In this document: piece after piece, positions 9,701 to 22,301 of the stretch
Position numbering within the stretch: position 1 is the stretch's first letter
How the letters are laid out: each line of letters begins with the position of its first letter
NCBI GenBank assembly: GCA_002179805.1
Contig: NAVB01001628.1
Coordinates: forward strand, 1 to 22,331
Direction: 5' to 3'
Length of the DNA stretch: 22,331 nt
Source of the DNA: Acanthamoeba lenticulata
Taxonomy: Eukaryota > Discosea > Longamoebia > Acanthamoebidae
Translations under genes and position numbers: made by a program
The notes under the pieces: model-generated
Database searches by the model: none
Seen by the model: the letters and a program-made list of their open reading frames with translations, nothing else
Told to the model about the DNA's origin: nothing

Positions 9701-10881
9701 CAGAGCCGCGAGGTCGTCACTGCTGCTGTCCCCTTCACCATCATCGATCTTCGCGTCGGCCTCTTCATGTCCGGATTCTGCACAGGAAGTAGAAATGAGA
9801 CACAGCCAGCCAACTGGCCGTCGTTCACGGGAGGGAGAAGGCTAACTGAGGTAAACGCCAGCGCGGAAGACGCCGCCCCACATGCGGGTCAACAGTTTCA
9901 TGACGCCCAACAGCTTGGCATCGTTGCCGACTTTGCATCTGCCCCCCAAAACCCACACAGGAAGAGATCACCACCACCGTTATGGTTCCTCCCGCGCCCA
10001 GAGAGAGAGAGAGATAGCAGAAGGAGACGACGAACTGAAACTGTCCGACAAGAGCAAAGACGGCGCAGGCGCGAAGCTTGTCTTGGGTCTCGTGCCGAAT
10101 GCGGCCCATCAGGAACGGGAAGATTTGCAGGACATCAGGCCCCGCTGCGTTGGGGGCCAGGTACTCGAGCAGTGCGAACTTCACTTTCATCGGTGTGTGC
10201 TCGCTCTTCTGCTCTCACAACCCCAACGCGTTCAATATGTTGCAATTCAACGTTGACGCTCAATACGGCGTAGTGGTGGGCAGCATGGTACGATGAGAGC
10301 GAAAATGCGTGGAGCCCACATGGACAAGTGGAGCTGGATGTGGCCGTGCCACATCAGGTGCACGATCTGGACCTCGCGGGTCACCGGCAAGGTCGGGGTC
10401 TCACCTTTTTCCCGCGCTTCAGCCTAGGCTCTCCGCCCCAGAGCATCACAACACGCACACGGAGCTCCTGTGAGCCACTGCCGCACAGGCAACATTTATC
10501 AATAAAGAGAACCTGTCGGAGAAGAGCAGCGAGTAGGTAGTGCGTCGGCTTGACTTGCTGCGCAAATGGGTTCAAGGCCCAGCTGAGAAGAAGGCACGCG
10601 TGTGCGCGGTCGGCCCGCTGGACGGCCTCTTGCGTGTGCCCGTCATCCGCCACCATGTCGCCCACCCACCCTGGGGGGGTGGTGTGTCCACCAAGTGGTG
10701 CCCGGAGTTAGCCCCACAAGAGGTTGTTGTTGGGGCGGAGGAGGTGAGCCCGAGTCGTACGACTGAAGAGAGCGCGTAGCGTCTTGTCCTTCGCACTTTC
10801 GTTGGCCGGAAAGGAGGCTGGATCGTCTGGGTAGCGCGGCAGCGGCCCTGCCTGCTCTGTTTTCCAGGTCTGGGGCATCAT
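6765..10881 (-). CDS. approximately 1000-aa alpha-solenoid (HEAT/ARM-like) protein, 13 exons
   Basis: Exons (minus): 10881-10764, 10670-10513, 10372-10292, 10208-10042, 9938-9847, 9777-9317, 9196-8745, 8697-8627, 8529-8348, 8239-8105, 8009-7929, 7850-7404, 7322-6765; every junction keeps phase. The protein is almost entirely helical with ARM/HEAT-like repeats: VKFALLEYLAPN, AKLLGVMKLLTRMW, MPTFIELLTSGDARTKREVL, VRASALSALAVLAP and, near the C-terminus, FIHIVLLKLLGSETALAV. An acidic Ser/Asp loop (about residues 212-225) interrupts the array. I see no catalytic motif, signal peptide or membrane helix, so a scaffold or transport adaptor is the neutral guess. Size and repeat style faintly recall focadhesin-type (DUF3730) proteins, but that is speculative. 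The start rests on ATGATG at 10881; the second junction and a possible extra small exon within 10373-10512 are the weak points. Two introns carry (CA)n/(GT)n tracts around a 135-nt exon. Confidence 0.7.
8065..8082. repeat. (CA)9 microsatellite in an intron
   Basis: This perfect CA dinucleotide tract lies in the intron between exons 8239-8105 and 8009-7929 of the solenoid gene, where the minus-strand transcript reads (GU)n. It is complementary to the (GT)n tract at 8323-8341 on the other side of the exon. Confidence 0.9.
8323..8341. repeat. (TG)n microsatellite in an intron
   Basis: This perfect TG/GT tract lies immediately inside the intron after exon 8529-8348 of the minus-strand solenoid gene, starting 6 bases past the donor. 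The transcript reads (AC)n. It forms an inverted-repeat pair with the CA tract at 8065-8082. Confidence 0.9.
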
Positions 10882-11074
10882 TGTCGCTTGTTCTTCTTCT
10901 TGTTATCTCCACAAGGTCGCAACCTTTTTCCTCTGGGCCCATAGTTTCTTCTTGGTACGTCCGCAACGCTTCTTCAGTTCATTTTATTTCCTAGCGGCCA
11001 GTCGGGTGCAAGCACGACGACTTGGCGTCCGACGCGACCAGATAATCCTCCTGCTTCTCTCTCTCCTCTTCACG

Positions 11075-14000
11075 TTAAGAAGCGTGTGCGTAGGAGGCAC
11101 ACTCGCCCTTTCCGCGCAGAACGACGCAGCTCTCGCCGCCGGTGCTCTCCCACTGCCGATGCTGCGCGGCGTTGAAGGCAAACCGCTCCTTCTCGATCCG
11201 CACCCACTGGCCGTCGGGCCCACTGGCCTCGAGCACCACGTAGTGCGCGAGGCATCGCTTCTCGTGGATGAAGCCGTTCAGCTTGTCCAGCTTGCTCTCC
11301 ACGCCCATGCAGTCCACTTGCCCATCGGCCGCGATGTAGGTGATCTGGAGCGGGTAGAGGATCTGTGGCAGCGAGTTGGAGCCCTTCTTGGACTTCATCT
11401 CCTCGCCGATGTGGATCACAAAGTCGCCCACCTCGCGCAAAATTGTCGGCTCCTCCCTGGCCGGGTTGATCAGCATCGGGATGAAACTCTGCGTACCGGA
11501 GCCGTATATGGCTCGTGTGAACAATCAACACAATCGTTGGGGCGGGGTACGCGCGAGGCTGAACCTTTTCTCCCTGCTGCCAGAGGTACTGTTTCTTCTT
11601 CTTGGCCAGCTTGATGGCCAACACGAACCACTCGCCCAGCGTGTTGTAGAACTCCTCATAGCTGATGTCTGTGTGTCCATAAAACGCTCATCAGATCAAC
11701 GGCCGCCTTGGGCTGCTTCATCATCGTCATAATCATGGTGTGATCGACGGGGCGTGTGTGTACGGTTCTTCTGGGGCAGTTTAGTCTGGTAATATCGCTT
11801 CGCCGAGGGCCGCATGCCGTGCTCCAGATGATGTCGGTGGTACTCGTCCAGCTTGCCCAGCATGTCCTCCACCCCGATCGCGTCCTGCAAACAAGCAATT
11901 ACACACCAAAGAAAAGAGATGAGCTCCACCGGGCCGAGCCGGGGCTTGCCCAAAAGGGTCGGAAAATCCAACCCACAACATACCCGCTCGTGGGCCGGAT
12001 ACCAGATGAGCCGACAAGAGGCACGCGTGATGGCCTTGCTGTGCGTGTACGTCACCATCGGCGCGACCTTGATGCCTCAACCCCAACGATATGTGAGCAA
12101 GATGTGAGGGCTGGAGCACTCCGGTCTCTCGCAGAGAGTGGCTGCGCAAGAGTACCCGAGTGACGGCGTGGCCGCCGATGACCACCGTGATGACCAGCTC
12201 CAGCAGCGTCAGATTGGACAACCGCCTGCCCCATTACCATCCACCAAGGCGCCGAGTCACAACACATGCGCGCATAGGGAGGGCTTCGGGGTGTCATCTC
12301 ATAGTCGTCGGACGTACCGATCTTTGATGCACTGCTTGAAGAGCACTTCGTATTCGTCCCGGCTCTCGGTCTGGTGCTTGAGGACCAGCAGCGCCGAGTT
12401 CGAGTTGTTGATGCTGCTCTTCTTCGTGGCGCTGCCATTGGTGGCGCTGGTTTCCTCTCCGCTCTCGGGACCTCCTGCCAGCTCGGTCTCGCCAGTTGTC
12501 ATGTCGGAACTGGGACCAGAGCCAGAGCCAGGACTCGGCTTCAGGTGACATGTTGCCCGCTTGCTTAGCAGCGGCTGCAGTCTGCCGGCCGACAACCAAC
12601 AAATAACAAATCAAATTAACAACAAACAAGGGCTGACGGGCATCAGGCTGGGGCGGGTAGCGCCCGTACTTGGTTGGCACAAAGACGCGCGCCGTGACGT
12701 CACACTTGTTCTTGGACTGGCCCCAGTAGACCACCTGATCCTGCAGCGCCACCGAGCTGCGCACACGCACGCACATCACAGCGCGCAGGCGACAGGTGGC
12801 CGTTTAGCAGCTGTGCACGTGTCTCCATCTTGTGCAGTGGCCACATTTACATTTGGGCGCAGAGGGCCAGCAGAGACTCGTCCATGACGAGCGGCGCGGT
12901 AGGAAGAGTTGGCGAAGAAGCAACGCTCGACGTCGATGAAGGAGGAGGAGGAGCAGGGGCAACAACAGGCCTAAACTCAGGAGCGAGCGCGGGCCCTGCT
13001 GGTCCATCACCACAGTCAGCGCTCAGTGACCGGCAGCGGCTGCGTTCTGGTTGGGCGGCGTCGACGCACCGTTGGGCTTGCCGGCCTTGCGGGGCGACTT
13101 GGCGGCCTTCTCCGTCGTGGCCAGCCTCTTGGCCATGGGCGACGAGGAGGGCGACTGGCGTCCTCGCTTGGTGCCGCCCTTCTCGGCCTCGGGCCCGCGG
13201 CCCGCAGGCAGCAGCAGCAGCAGAGGCGACGGTGACGACGATGGCGATGTTGAAGCGGCCGAGGCCGCGGCCACCTGAGGGTTGCTTGGGCGAAGCAGGT
13301 GCATCGGGATTGAAGGGAGCAGCGAGACGGAGGTGGGGCTTGAGGTGGTAGTTGTTGTTGTTGTTGGTGATGGTGAAGATGATGGCGATGCGGGGAGCAG
13401 CCGCTTGCCGCGCGGCGTCAGAACCGGCAGCCCGCCCATAAACCCGTTGGGCGAGGTCGGGGGACCCAGCATGTACAGCAGCTGTGACGGCGCTCGCCCC
13501 TGGTGAGGAACGGCGAGCGTGGCGGACGGAGCCGCCGTGGCGACGGGTATGAGCCGAGGGACTGTGGCTATCGACGATGGCGGCGGCTGTGGGGCGGGCG
13601 GGTGGTGGTAGATGGGCGGCGGTGGGTAGTGGTGCGCCAGAAAGGGCAAAGGAGTCGTGGGCGAGGGCGCGGAACCCGCAGGCGAAGTTGGCAGTTGTGT
13701 TGCTGCAGCCGACATGGCTGGGTCGAAGCTGGGCTGAGGCGGCGGATTGGCTGCGCCGAATGCGCCACCTTCACCAAGAACAACCGAGCCCCCTTTGAAG
13801 ATGGTTGGGGTAGAAGAGGAGGAACCTGCGGTAAGGTGTGATTTCGCTGACGAGGCCAGGCTGGCCCCATTGTCGATAATAATCAGGCCTGCCTGAAGAT
13901 CTTCGTTCTCATAGTCTCCGTCTTCATCTCCACTCACTTCGTCATCGTCACCGCCCATTGCAATTGTTGTCCTTCTCGCCTTTTTCAGGGGCCGCTGGGG

Positions 14001-14114
14001 CAAGTCATCTTGTTCGCCGGCAACGTACACAGTTGACCCAAACGTTTTCCGGGTTGTTTGGCTCAGTCCCCCATCTTCGAGCTCCTCGGCCGCCAAGGCC
14101 TGCAGCAGCTCCAT
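11075..14114 (-). CDS. 792-aa putative nuclear protein with Pro/Ser-rich N-terminus, 9 exons
   Basis: Exons (minus): 14114-13070, 12998-12851, 12756-12628, 12581-12318, 12225-12156, 12067-11984, 11884-11764, 11668-11565, 11488-11075. Residues 1-370 are low-complexity: an N-terminal helix (MELLQALAAEELED), a basic KKARR (44-48), an acidic stretch, long Pro, His, Ser and Thr runs, then basic clusters (TKRGRQ, MAKRLATTEKAAKSPRK). These look like nuclear localisation signals. Residues 400-792 are a conserved-looking folded part (ALQDQVVYWGQSKNKCDV, ARVFVPTKYGRYPP, then a basic-helical segment IKLAKKKKQYLW and a beta-rich C-terminus) that I cannot place. A transcription or chromatin factor is an inference. 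The frame is open upstream to 14399 but would overlap the divergent JMJD7 start, so the Met at 14114 is preferred. A 31-32 nt intron variant is possible at the first junction; I chose the 71-nt one. Confidence 0.7.
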
Positions 14115-14368
14115 GGAGCCTAGACGTGTGGCCGCAACACGACAAAGGAAGTACCGCCGTTGTGTCTTCCTTTGCGGTTTGTCTTGCGGCCTCTGCTTGT
14201 TCCTTCTCAATGAGTTTGTCGTTGTTTGTTGTGTCTTAGCGGTATTGCCCTCTACCCAAATGGCCCACAGAACGTCCAGAAAGCATCCGGGGAATGTTCG
14301 TGCTGCTTTGCATTCCTGAGCCGCAAAATCGAAAAAACAAAAGAGAAAAAGATCAACGTCGTCGTGAC
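14115..14368. promoter_or_regulatory. 254-bp divergent intergenic region, probable bidirectional promoter
   Basis: This stretch separates the start codons of the minus-strand putative nuclear protein (14114) and the plus-strand JMJD7-like gene (14369). It contains no supportable gene and no clear TATA box. Because both genes start here, it must contain both promoters and 5' UTRs; shared control is inferred. Confidence 0.5.
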
Positions 14369-16217
<1,849 letters not shown>

Positions 16218-16520
16218 CCTCACTTCTTCTTACTGGGCCACATCATGGAACCTTTTTGCTGTGGTGGTGTCAAGTCTCCTTCACTATCTGCACTACTGGG
16301 CCTGTCAATCTGCAAGTTTGTGGCACCCACAATTACACGTCCTTTTTTGCAACCATCCGTTTTCATTGGTTGCGTAGCGTCATTCCAGGTTTTTTACCAC
16401 AAATAAGGTGACGTTTTAATACAAAATATGGCCTAAAATGAAGAGTTGTTTGCGCGTCGTCTCCGACCAAGGCATGGAAGAGACACATAAAAGCCTGCGA
16501 GTTATCCTTGCGTGATCACA
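16218..16520. other. convergent intergenic region (3' ends)
   Basis: About 300 bp lie between the stop of the JMJD7-like gene and the stop of the minus-strand TPR-LRR-ARM gene. The region is moderately AT-rich with AATAA-like and TTTTAATA elements near 16390-16430 that could serve 3' end formation. I see no gene or RNA. Confidence 0.5.
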
Positions 16521-19500
16521 TTACGAGGCTGGTCTTGGACCAAGAGCCTGGATGACCATTGTGGCAAGTGCTCGAGTGTCCTCCTCCTGCTCCAGCTTCT
16601 CAATGCTCTCGCGCAGTCGCTCTTCGACGATCTGCTTCGCGTTGCTCGCTACACATTGGCCCGCCGCCGACAAACAAAGAGTGTAAGAAGCAGCAAGTCC
16701 GATCGGGCATTAAGGTGCCGGCGACGCACGTCGTTGCGCCAGGGCGGCGAGCGTGAAGGCGCCAAACCGCTTCACGCGGCGGTGCTTGGAGGAGGTGAGG
16801 CGCAGGAACGGCTGGAGGGATTGCCACGTGATGCCTTGCCCTCCTGTGGCGGCAGCCTCATCCAACGCCACCAACTCGGGCGTGCAGTTCTCCGGATACA
16901 TGAACTCGCCGATCAGCTGGAACACGTTGTTGGCCGCCAGGGTCTCGTCAAGCGCCCCGTCCAGGGAGAGGAACGCCAGCGTCAGCAATGCCAGGAATCT
17001 GTTTGATTCAGAGGCGCATCAGCAAACCGCTGGTCGTCAGAGGGCAGCGAGCAGCGCGCAGAGGGTGGAGGGCGATGCCGCACCGGGTGAGGAGCCCATC
17101 GGACTTGATGCAATAGCCCTTGGACAGGATCGTCTTGGCCACTCCCTTGTCCATCAGCGCCTGCGCGCAGGTGCCTGTATTGCACGCCCCAGCCCCAGCC
17201 CAGGTCCAACATGAGCTTTTGGCAGCCAAAGAGGCCTCTTTCCGAGGGCCAGCGTCGACAAACGAACCGTTCTGCGCGATAGACATGATGCAACCCAGCG
17301 GGCGCCAGCGCAAGCTCGGGTCGGCGCTCGTCTCCAGGAGCCGGAGCAGGGCCTCCACCACCTTGAACTCGACCGCCTGCTCGCTCGCCTCCTCTGCACC
17401 CCCATCGCGATCGAGTGAGGCCCCGTGCTGCGGGCACGACACAACGATCAAAGTTGCGTACCAAACTGGAGGTAGGGCCACAGGGCCACCACGCTGGCCT
17501 GCTGCAGCTCTGGGATGGCCGACCGGAGGCACACGCACAGCGGCTCGAGCACGCCTTGAAAAAAAATTCAAAAATGAAATGAATTAATAAATGAAATGAA
17601 TGAAAAATTGATAATAATAATAAATGAAAATTAATAATAATAATAAAAACCTTCGGAAAGGAGAAGCCGGAGCAGCTCGGGCGAGCTTCCGGCGAACTTG
17701 GCGACGGCCTGGGTGGCTGCGATGCGGATCTTGTCGCTGTGGTTGGGCGCCATGAGTTGCAGCAGCCGCCGGATGCTTCGGTCCTTCTGCGCAAACACAC
17801 ACCGGTTGTCCTCTGGTGCCGCTCGTCGCGTCAGAAATTGAAGCTCCAACGCCCCATGGGTCCCATGAAGAGAGGCGGTACCGGCTTCCCTGTCCTCGCC
17901 GGCAAAGAGCACGAGAGACAAGGCCCGCAGGCCCTGAATCTGGGCGCGGCTGTCCTCGGAGAAGATCAGCTCCTGGCTCGTGACGATCTTCGGCAGGTCG
18001 GCCTTGGGGCACTCGGAATTCTTGATGATGTACGACGGCAGCAGCGGATTCAGCACGTACTCGACCTGCGCGCGGAGGATTCAATCAGCGGTGAAAGGCC
18101 TCATCATCATGGTGCCCGGGTGTTGGCTCGAAAAACCTACCTCGATGCCCTTCATGCGGGCCGTGCGGGTTGAGAACAAGAACTGCGTCTCGGCCGCTTC
18201 GAAAAACGTCAGCTGGCGCGCACACAAGCGGCCCGTGTCAGCCACGCACAAGCACACGCACGCAAAACGGTGCAGTGGACTTGAATGAACAGAAGAGAAG
18301 AACGAACGAACCTTGGTCAGGCTGACAAAGGTCGTTTTAAGAAGGCGGTCGAGCGTGTCGTCGCGCAAGCGCAGGGGACAGCCCAGAACGAGTTCCTTCA
18401 GCTGGCGGCAGTGAAGGGCGAATTCCTCAACGCTCTTGCCGCCGATTTTGGTCAACTCCACGTTGAGCACGCGCAGTTGGCAACAAGTCCGCGCCACCAC
18501 CACCAGGGAGGCGTCTCTGTTCGCCAAAGTGCCATAAAATGAACACGTTCAAAAGAACGAAAAGCGGCGACCGGGGGGGGGGAAGTGTGCTGTACCCGAT
18601 ATTGATGCACTGGGACAGGCAGAGTGTAGTCAGCGAAGGACAGCGCGAGGCCAGTTGGATGAGGCACTGGTCGTCGAGCCCGCGGCAGTTCTGATCACGA
18701 CGCGCACGCCAGTAGGTTGGAATTAAAGCTATTAATATAAAGTATGAAAAATAAATGTTAAAAAAAAAATGAAAGAGAACAAACCTCGAGGCGAAGCTCG
18801 CGCATGGCATGGAAGTTCTGGACGAAGGACAGGAGGCTCGCGGTCTCCAAGTTGCTGTAGCCGTCCATGTGGAGCACCTCGAGCGCGGCGAATGTCTGCG
18901 CGTAGTCGGCGGCCCACTTCTTGAGCAGGGAGTTGGTGAAAAGGGTCTCGATCTCCACGCGGTGCGTCGAGTCCGCCCGCGCCAGGCCGCCTCGGAGTCC
19001 CCGCACGGCCGACATGCGCTTGACCGAGGGCATCAGGCAGGGCAGCCGCAGCCGCCGGAGTTGGCCCGCCCGCTCCAAGAATGGCTCCACATAAGCGCTG
19101 TTTTGAAAAATGCAGACAAATAAAATCATTTTAATATTTAGTAGGAAAATAAATAAAAAAATATATCATAAAAAAGGAGAGCATACCCAGGAAGGCGGTG
19201 AAGATAGTAGAAGTTAATGCTGGTGAGGTGAGGCAAGGACTTGGCCAGCCGGCCCAAGTCGTCAAGTGTGATGAGGCCCATTACCCTGTGGCCAGCGCCG
19301 GATCTCCCCGTCAACAACCAGAAAACACGTCCATGTGCGCCATAGGTGCGCGAGGTACCCGAATTCAAGCGAAGTGAGGCTGGTGCAGTGCTCGGCGAGA
19401 GTCTGGAGAGGCACATAGGTCTCGATGTAACAGCAGTGGGGCATGGCCAAGTGCTGCAGCCTCGCGCCGCAAGCCTGCAGCAGCGTGCGCAGCTGCTGGG

Positions 19501-22301
19501 CCGGGGTACCCAGGCCCTGTTCGCGTTGCCGCCTCAGCAACAGGCCACAGCGATAAAGATTGAAAACTGAGGAGCCAAACCTTGAGGCGCAGGCTGGTGA
19601 GCGAGCGAGCGAGGCTGGGCCCGAGGCTCTCCAGGCAGGTGGCCGAGATGTTGATGCAGCACGACAGCGATAAGGTCTCGAGCGGCAGCGGCGAGGCAGC
19701 CTCGCCCACGCCTGGACGTATGGAGAACTTGTCAGCCAACAACCGCTCAAGAAGGTCATTGTCGACCGTACCCTTGACCATGGCCTCGAGAACCGCGTCC
19801 GAGAGCTGGGGTCCGACGGGTGCCAGGAACAACCGCCGCATCCGGAGCCCGCGACATGCGTCGCCGATTATGGCGCCCAGCCGAGGCGCCGTCTGAGCAA
19901 CCTTGAGGATGGCGCGCACGTGCTCGTACTGGGCTTCCAACACGTGAGGCAGGCCCCGCTTTCTGCTCTCCGAGCCCGCCCAGCGAGATCAGCTCTGGCC
20001 AACGAGGGGTAAAGAAGAGCAAGTCTCTTTGGTACCGAAGCTCGCCTTCGTCGGTCACGTAGAGGGCGTCGTGGTCCTTGGTCAAGATGCTCAGATACTT
20101 GGGATTGCACTTGACGGCGCGCTCAAAGTGTATCGCCAGGTCTGTTAGCAGCGCGCCGCGGCCCCCGTGCTCGGCGGGCTCGTACGCGTGCGGTAAAATG
20201 ATTTGTCCGATCTGTTGGTGGATGGCCAGCAGGCCCCGTGTGAGACGATGATGAGCAAGATCGTCTTCATCAACGTGCCAGCAAGTGGAACATTGCGTTC
20301 TCGGGGAAGTGCGCGGCCAAGTGCTCGTAGGCGCTCAGCCGGAAGGCGTAGATCTTGTGGACCCAGCGCCAGCGATTGAACTCCTGCCAGACGGTCTCGC
20401 GGATGCGCTGCTCCTCCCTCTGCTTGCGCTCGGCCTGCTCCTGCTCTTGCTCGCGCCTGTGCTCCTCCCACCCGCGGAAGAAAGCTTCGTGGTTCTGCTG
20501 TGCCTCGGCCGCGGCGGCGCCTTTCGTGGTCGTTGCCACCGACGAGAGGCTCGACAAGAGGTTGTTGAGCAGCCCTCCGGGGCCCCGGCTGGTCGGTGGC
20601 GGCGTTCCGACGTCGGCCAAGTCGGACTTGTTCTCGGGCTCACTGCTCTTGGCCCGCGGCTTCTTTCCCTTCCCGGGCTTGCTGCTGGTGTCAGCGTTCG
20701 GGGAATCGGGCGGCGTGTGATTGCTGAGCGTGGAGGAGGAGGAGGAGGAGGAGGACGACGACGACGGCGACGATGACGGCGACGACGACGACTTTGTCTG
20801 GGCCTTGCTCTTCTTGCTGCCCTTCTTTCCGACGCCCGCCTTGTTTTGTTTCGCATTCTTCTTCTTCTTCTTGCTGTTCTTGTTTCGTTTCTTCTGCTGG
20901 GCGAGGCCTGTTTGTCTGGCGTACTCCAAGTAGTCCTCCTCCGACTTCCGCAGCTCGCGAGTCATGTCCCGCAGCTCCGACAGGTTGACCGTCATGCGCA
21001 GGAAGTTTCCGGTCTGTTCCATTCCACGTCCACATGTCAACATCAGGCTAAGGTGGAATGGCAAAAACAACATAAAAATTTAATTTATAATAAAAAAGAT
21101 AAAGAAGATAAAAAAGAAGGTCGCACCAAAATAGTTGACGCGCCAGCGATGGGCGGCATATCTGTTGTATCTTCGGTGGTGGTCATGGTCGGGGTCGTAA
21201 GGGTCACCCCCGACGCGAGGGGCGAGGCGGCCTTGATTGCCTTTCTGTAGTATTTGAGCGCCTTCCTGTACGGCGTGTCCAGGTTCCCCGTGTGTTCCTT
21301 CAAACCACCATAATAATTATAAAAAACAAAAACAAAAACAAAAACAAAAACAAAAACAAAAACAAAAACAAAAAACAAAAACACTCAAGCGTCAGTCCCC
21401 AAGCTGTGCAAATCATGATGAGAAAACAAGAAAAGAGCTGAAGAGGAAGAGCCTACGATGAGCTGAGCCCACGAGTAGCAGGTCTCGGCCATGAGGAAGT
21501 AGAGGAGCCAGTCGCCCGGAATGACCGTCAAGCCGGCCTGGAAAAGCTCGAACGCGCCTTCGAATTCGATGGCGCTCATGTGCTTGGCGGCCTTCTCCAT
21601 AATCGCTAGCGCCTTGCGGGCCACCATCCAGCGCAAGGCGTTGTGCCCTTCGTGGTTTTGTTGTGTGCCTGCCGGACATTGCATGGCAGTCTCGAACAAC
21701 TCACGCGCCTGCACTCACATAGTTTCAGGATAAGCTTGACTAAGAATAGAAAAAAGAAAAAAGAAAAAAAAAGAGTGGTCATGACCTTAATAAAGAAGTG
21801 GACGTCTTGCAACTTTTGGCCCAACTGGCAAGCCACTTCACCGGTTTCGTAAATGACCTGTCCCCCCGATCCAGTAAGCGACCCGAAAGAAGAGAATGCA
21901 AGGGACAGAATGTTTCGCACATTCTGGCGGCTTTTGTCGTCCTTGTACAAGCTGATGGCCTCCTGAAACCGCGCCAAGCTCGACTTGCCCAATTCGATCT
22001 TGAGTTGGCGTGGCCCAGGTTCCCGCAGTGCGAGCTCCTGTCGTGTGGCAGTCGCAGATAAGGATTATTTATGTATTCATTTATTTATTTTGAAAAAAGA
22101 ACGGGACCGAACCTTGAGCACATTGGCCAGATTGAATACGGTGTCGTAGTCATCGGTGGCCAAGCTGACAGCGGCAGCGTAGTGTGCCCGCGAGTAGCGC
22201 AACAAGCGCAGCGCGAGCTGCTGGTTTTCGCTGGCCATGGCCTTGTTCTTGACCGAAAGCGCTTCCGTTGTTTCCACGATGTTCATGTGCTTGACTCGTG
22301 A
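16521..22301 (-). CDS. TPR-LRR-armadillo multidomain protein, at least 1408 aa, 18 exons (5' partial)
   Basis: Exons (minus): 22301-22113, 22037-21786, 21708-21457, 21297-21127, 21013-20275, 20141-20036, 19962-19581, 19495-19359, 19285-19187, 19097-18785, 18690-18596, 18516-18312, 18212-18141, 18065-17651, 17554-17462, 17393-17084, 16998-16730, 16648-16521; all phases agree. Residues 1-290 and about 500-570 have TPR-like helix pairs (ALRLLRYSRAHYAAAVSLA, ALKYYRKAIKAAS). Residues 300-480 are a Lys-rich, poly-Ser linker, then a charged coiled-coil-like piece (REQEQEQAERKQREEQRIRE). Residues 580-1000 carry leucine-rich repeats of the AMN1/F-box-LRR type (CRGLDDQCLIQLASRCPSLT, CQLRVLNVE). Residues 1005-1360 carry armadillo repeats (KIRIAATQAVAKFAG, VVEALLRLLETSADPSLRWR). 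A short acidic coiled coil ends the protein (IVEERLRESIEKLEQEEDT). No catalytic domain or F-box is visible; a scaffold or ubiquitin-ligase adaptor is only inference. The N-terminus lies outside the window, and a long poly-A tract on the minus strand marks the preceding intron. The junction 20275/20141 is the least certain. Confidence 0.85.
17555..17650. repeat. AT-rich low-complexity intron (TAA/TAAT units)
   Basis: This intron of the TPR-LRR-ARM gene is almost pure A/T, with repeated AATAAT and AATGAAAT units, sitting between very GC-rich exons. On the transcript it is a long U-rich tract ending in TTTCAAG, a good acceptor context. Confidence 0.8.
20721..20800. repeat. trinucleotide low-complexity coding tract (poly-Ser)
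   Basis: Within the fifth exon of the TPR-LRR-ARM gene, repeated GAG/GAC triplets on the plus strand encode a run of serines on the minus strand (TCC/TCG codons) in the linker. Such tracts are prone to length variation. Confidence 0.75.
21321..21382. repeat. (AAAAAC)n hexanucleotide microsatellite in an intron
   Basis: About ten near-perfect AAAAAC units lie in the intron between exons 21708-21457 and 21297-21127 of the minus-strand gene, where the transcript reads (GUUUUU)n. It is close to the acceptor side and may act as an extended U-rich polypyrimidine tract. Confidence 0.9.

Noticed and set aside
9617..10273. 218-codon plus-strand frame
   Set aside because: Crosses several introns and exons of the minus-strand solenoid gene and has Arg-rich shadow composition.
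12830..13351. Plus-strand Gly/Arg/Ala-rich 173-codon frame
   Set aside because: Complement of the Pro/Ser-rich region of the minus-strand nuclear protein; no domain or splice support.
16982..17800. 272-codon minus-strand frame including a Phe/Ile-rich stretch
   Set aside because: It reads through the AT-rich intron 17555-17650 in a frame different from the armadillo exons on either side; the apparent membrane-like segment is intron sequence.
19962..20036. Apparent 1-base frameshift between the TPR and LRR parts
   Set aside because: A GT-AG intron from 20035 to 19963 resolves it in phase (donor GTACCA, acceptor AGAGCAG), so no frameshift is needed.
20285..20776. Long plus-strand leucine-rich frame
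   Set aside because: Antisense shadow of the Glu/Gln/Arg- and Ser-rich exon of the TPR-LRR-ARM gene; composition is explained by the minus-strand codons.
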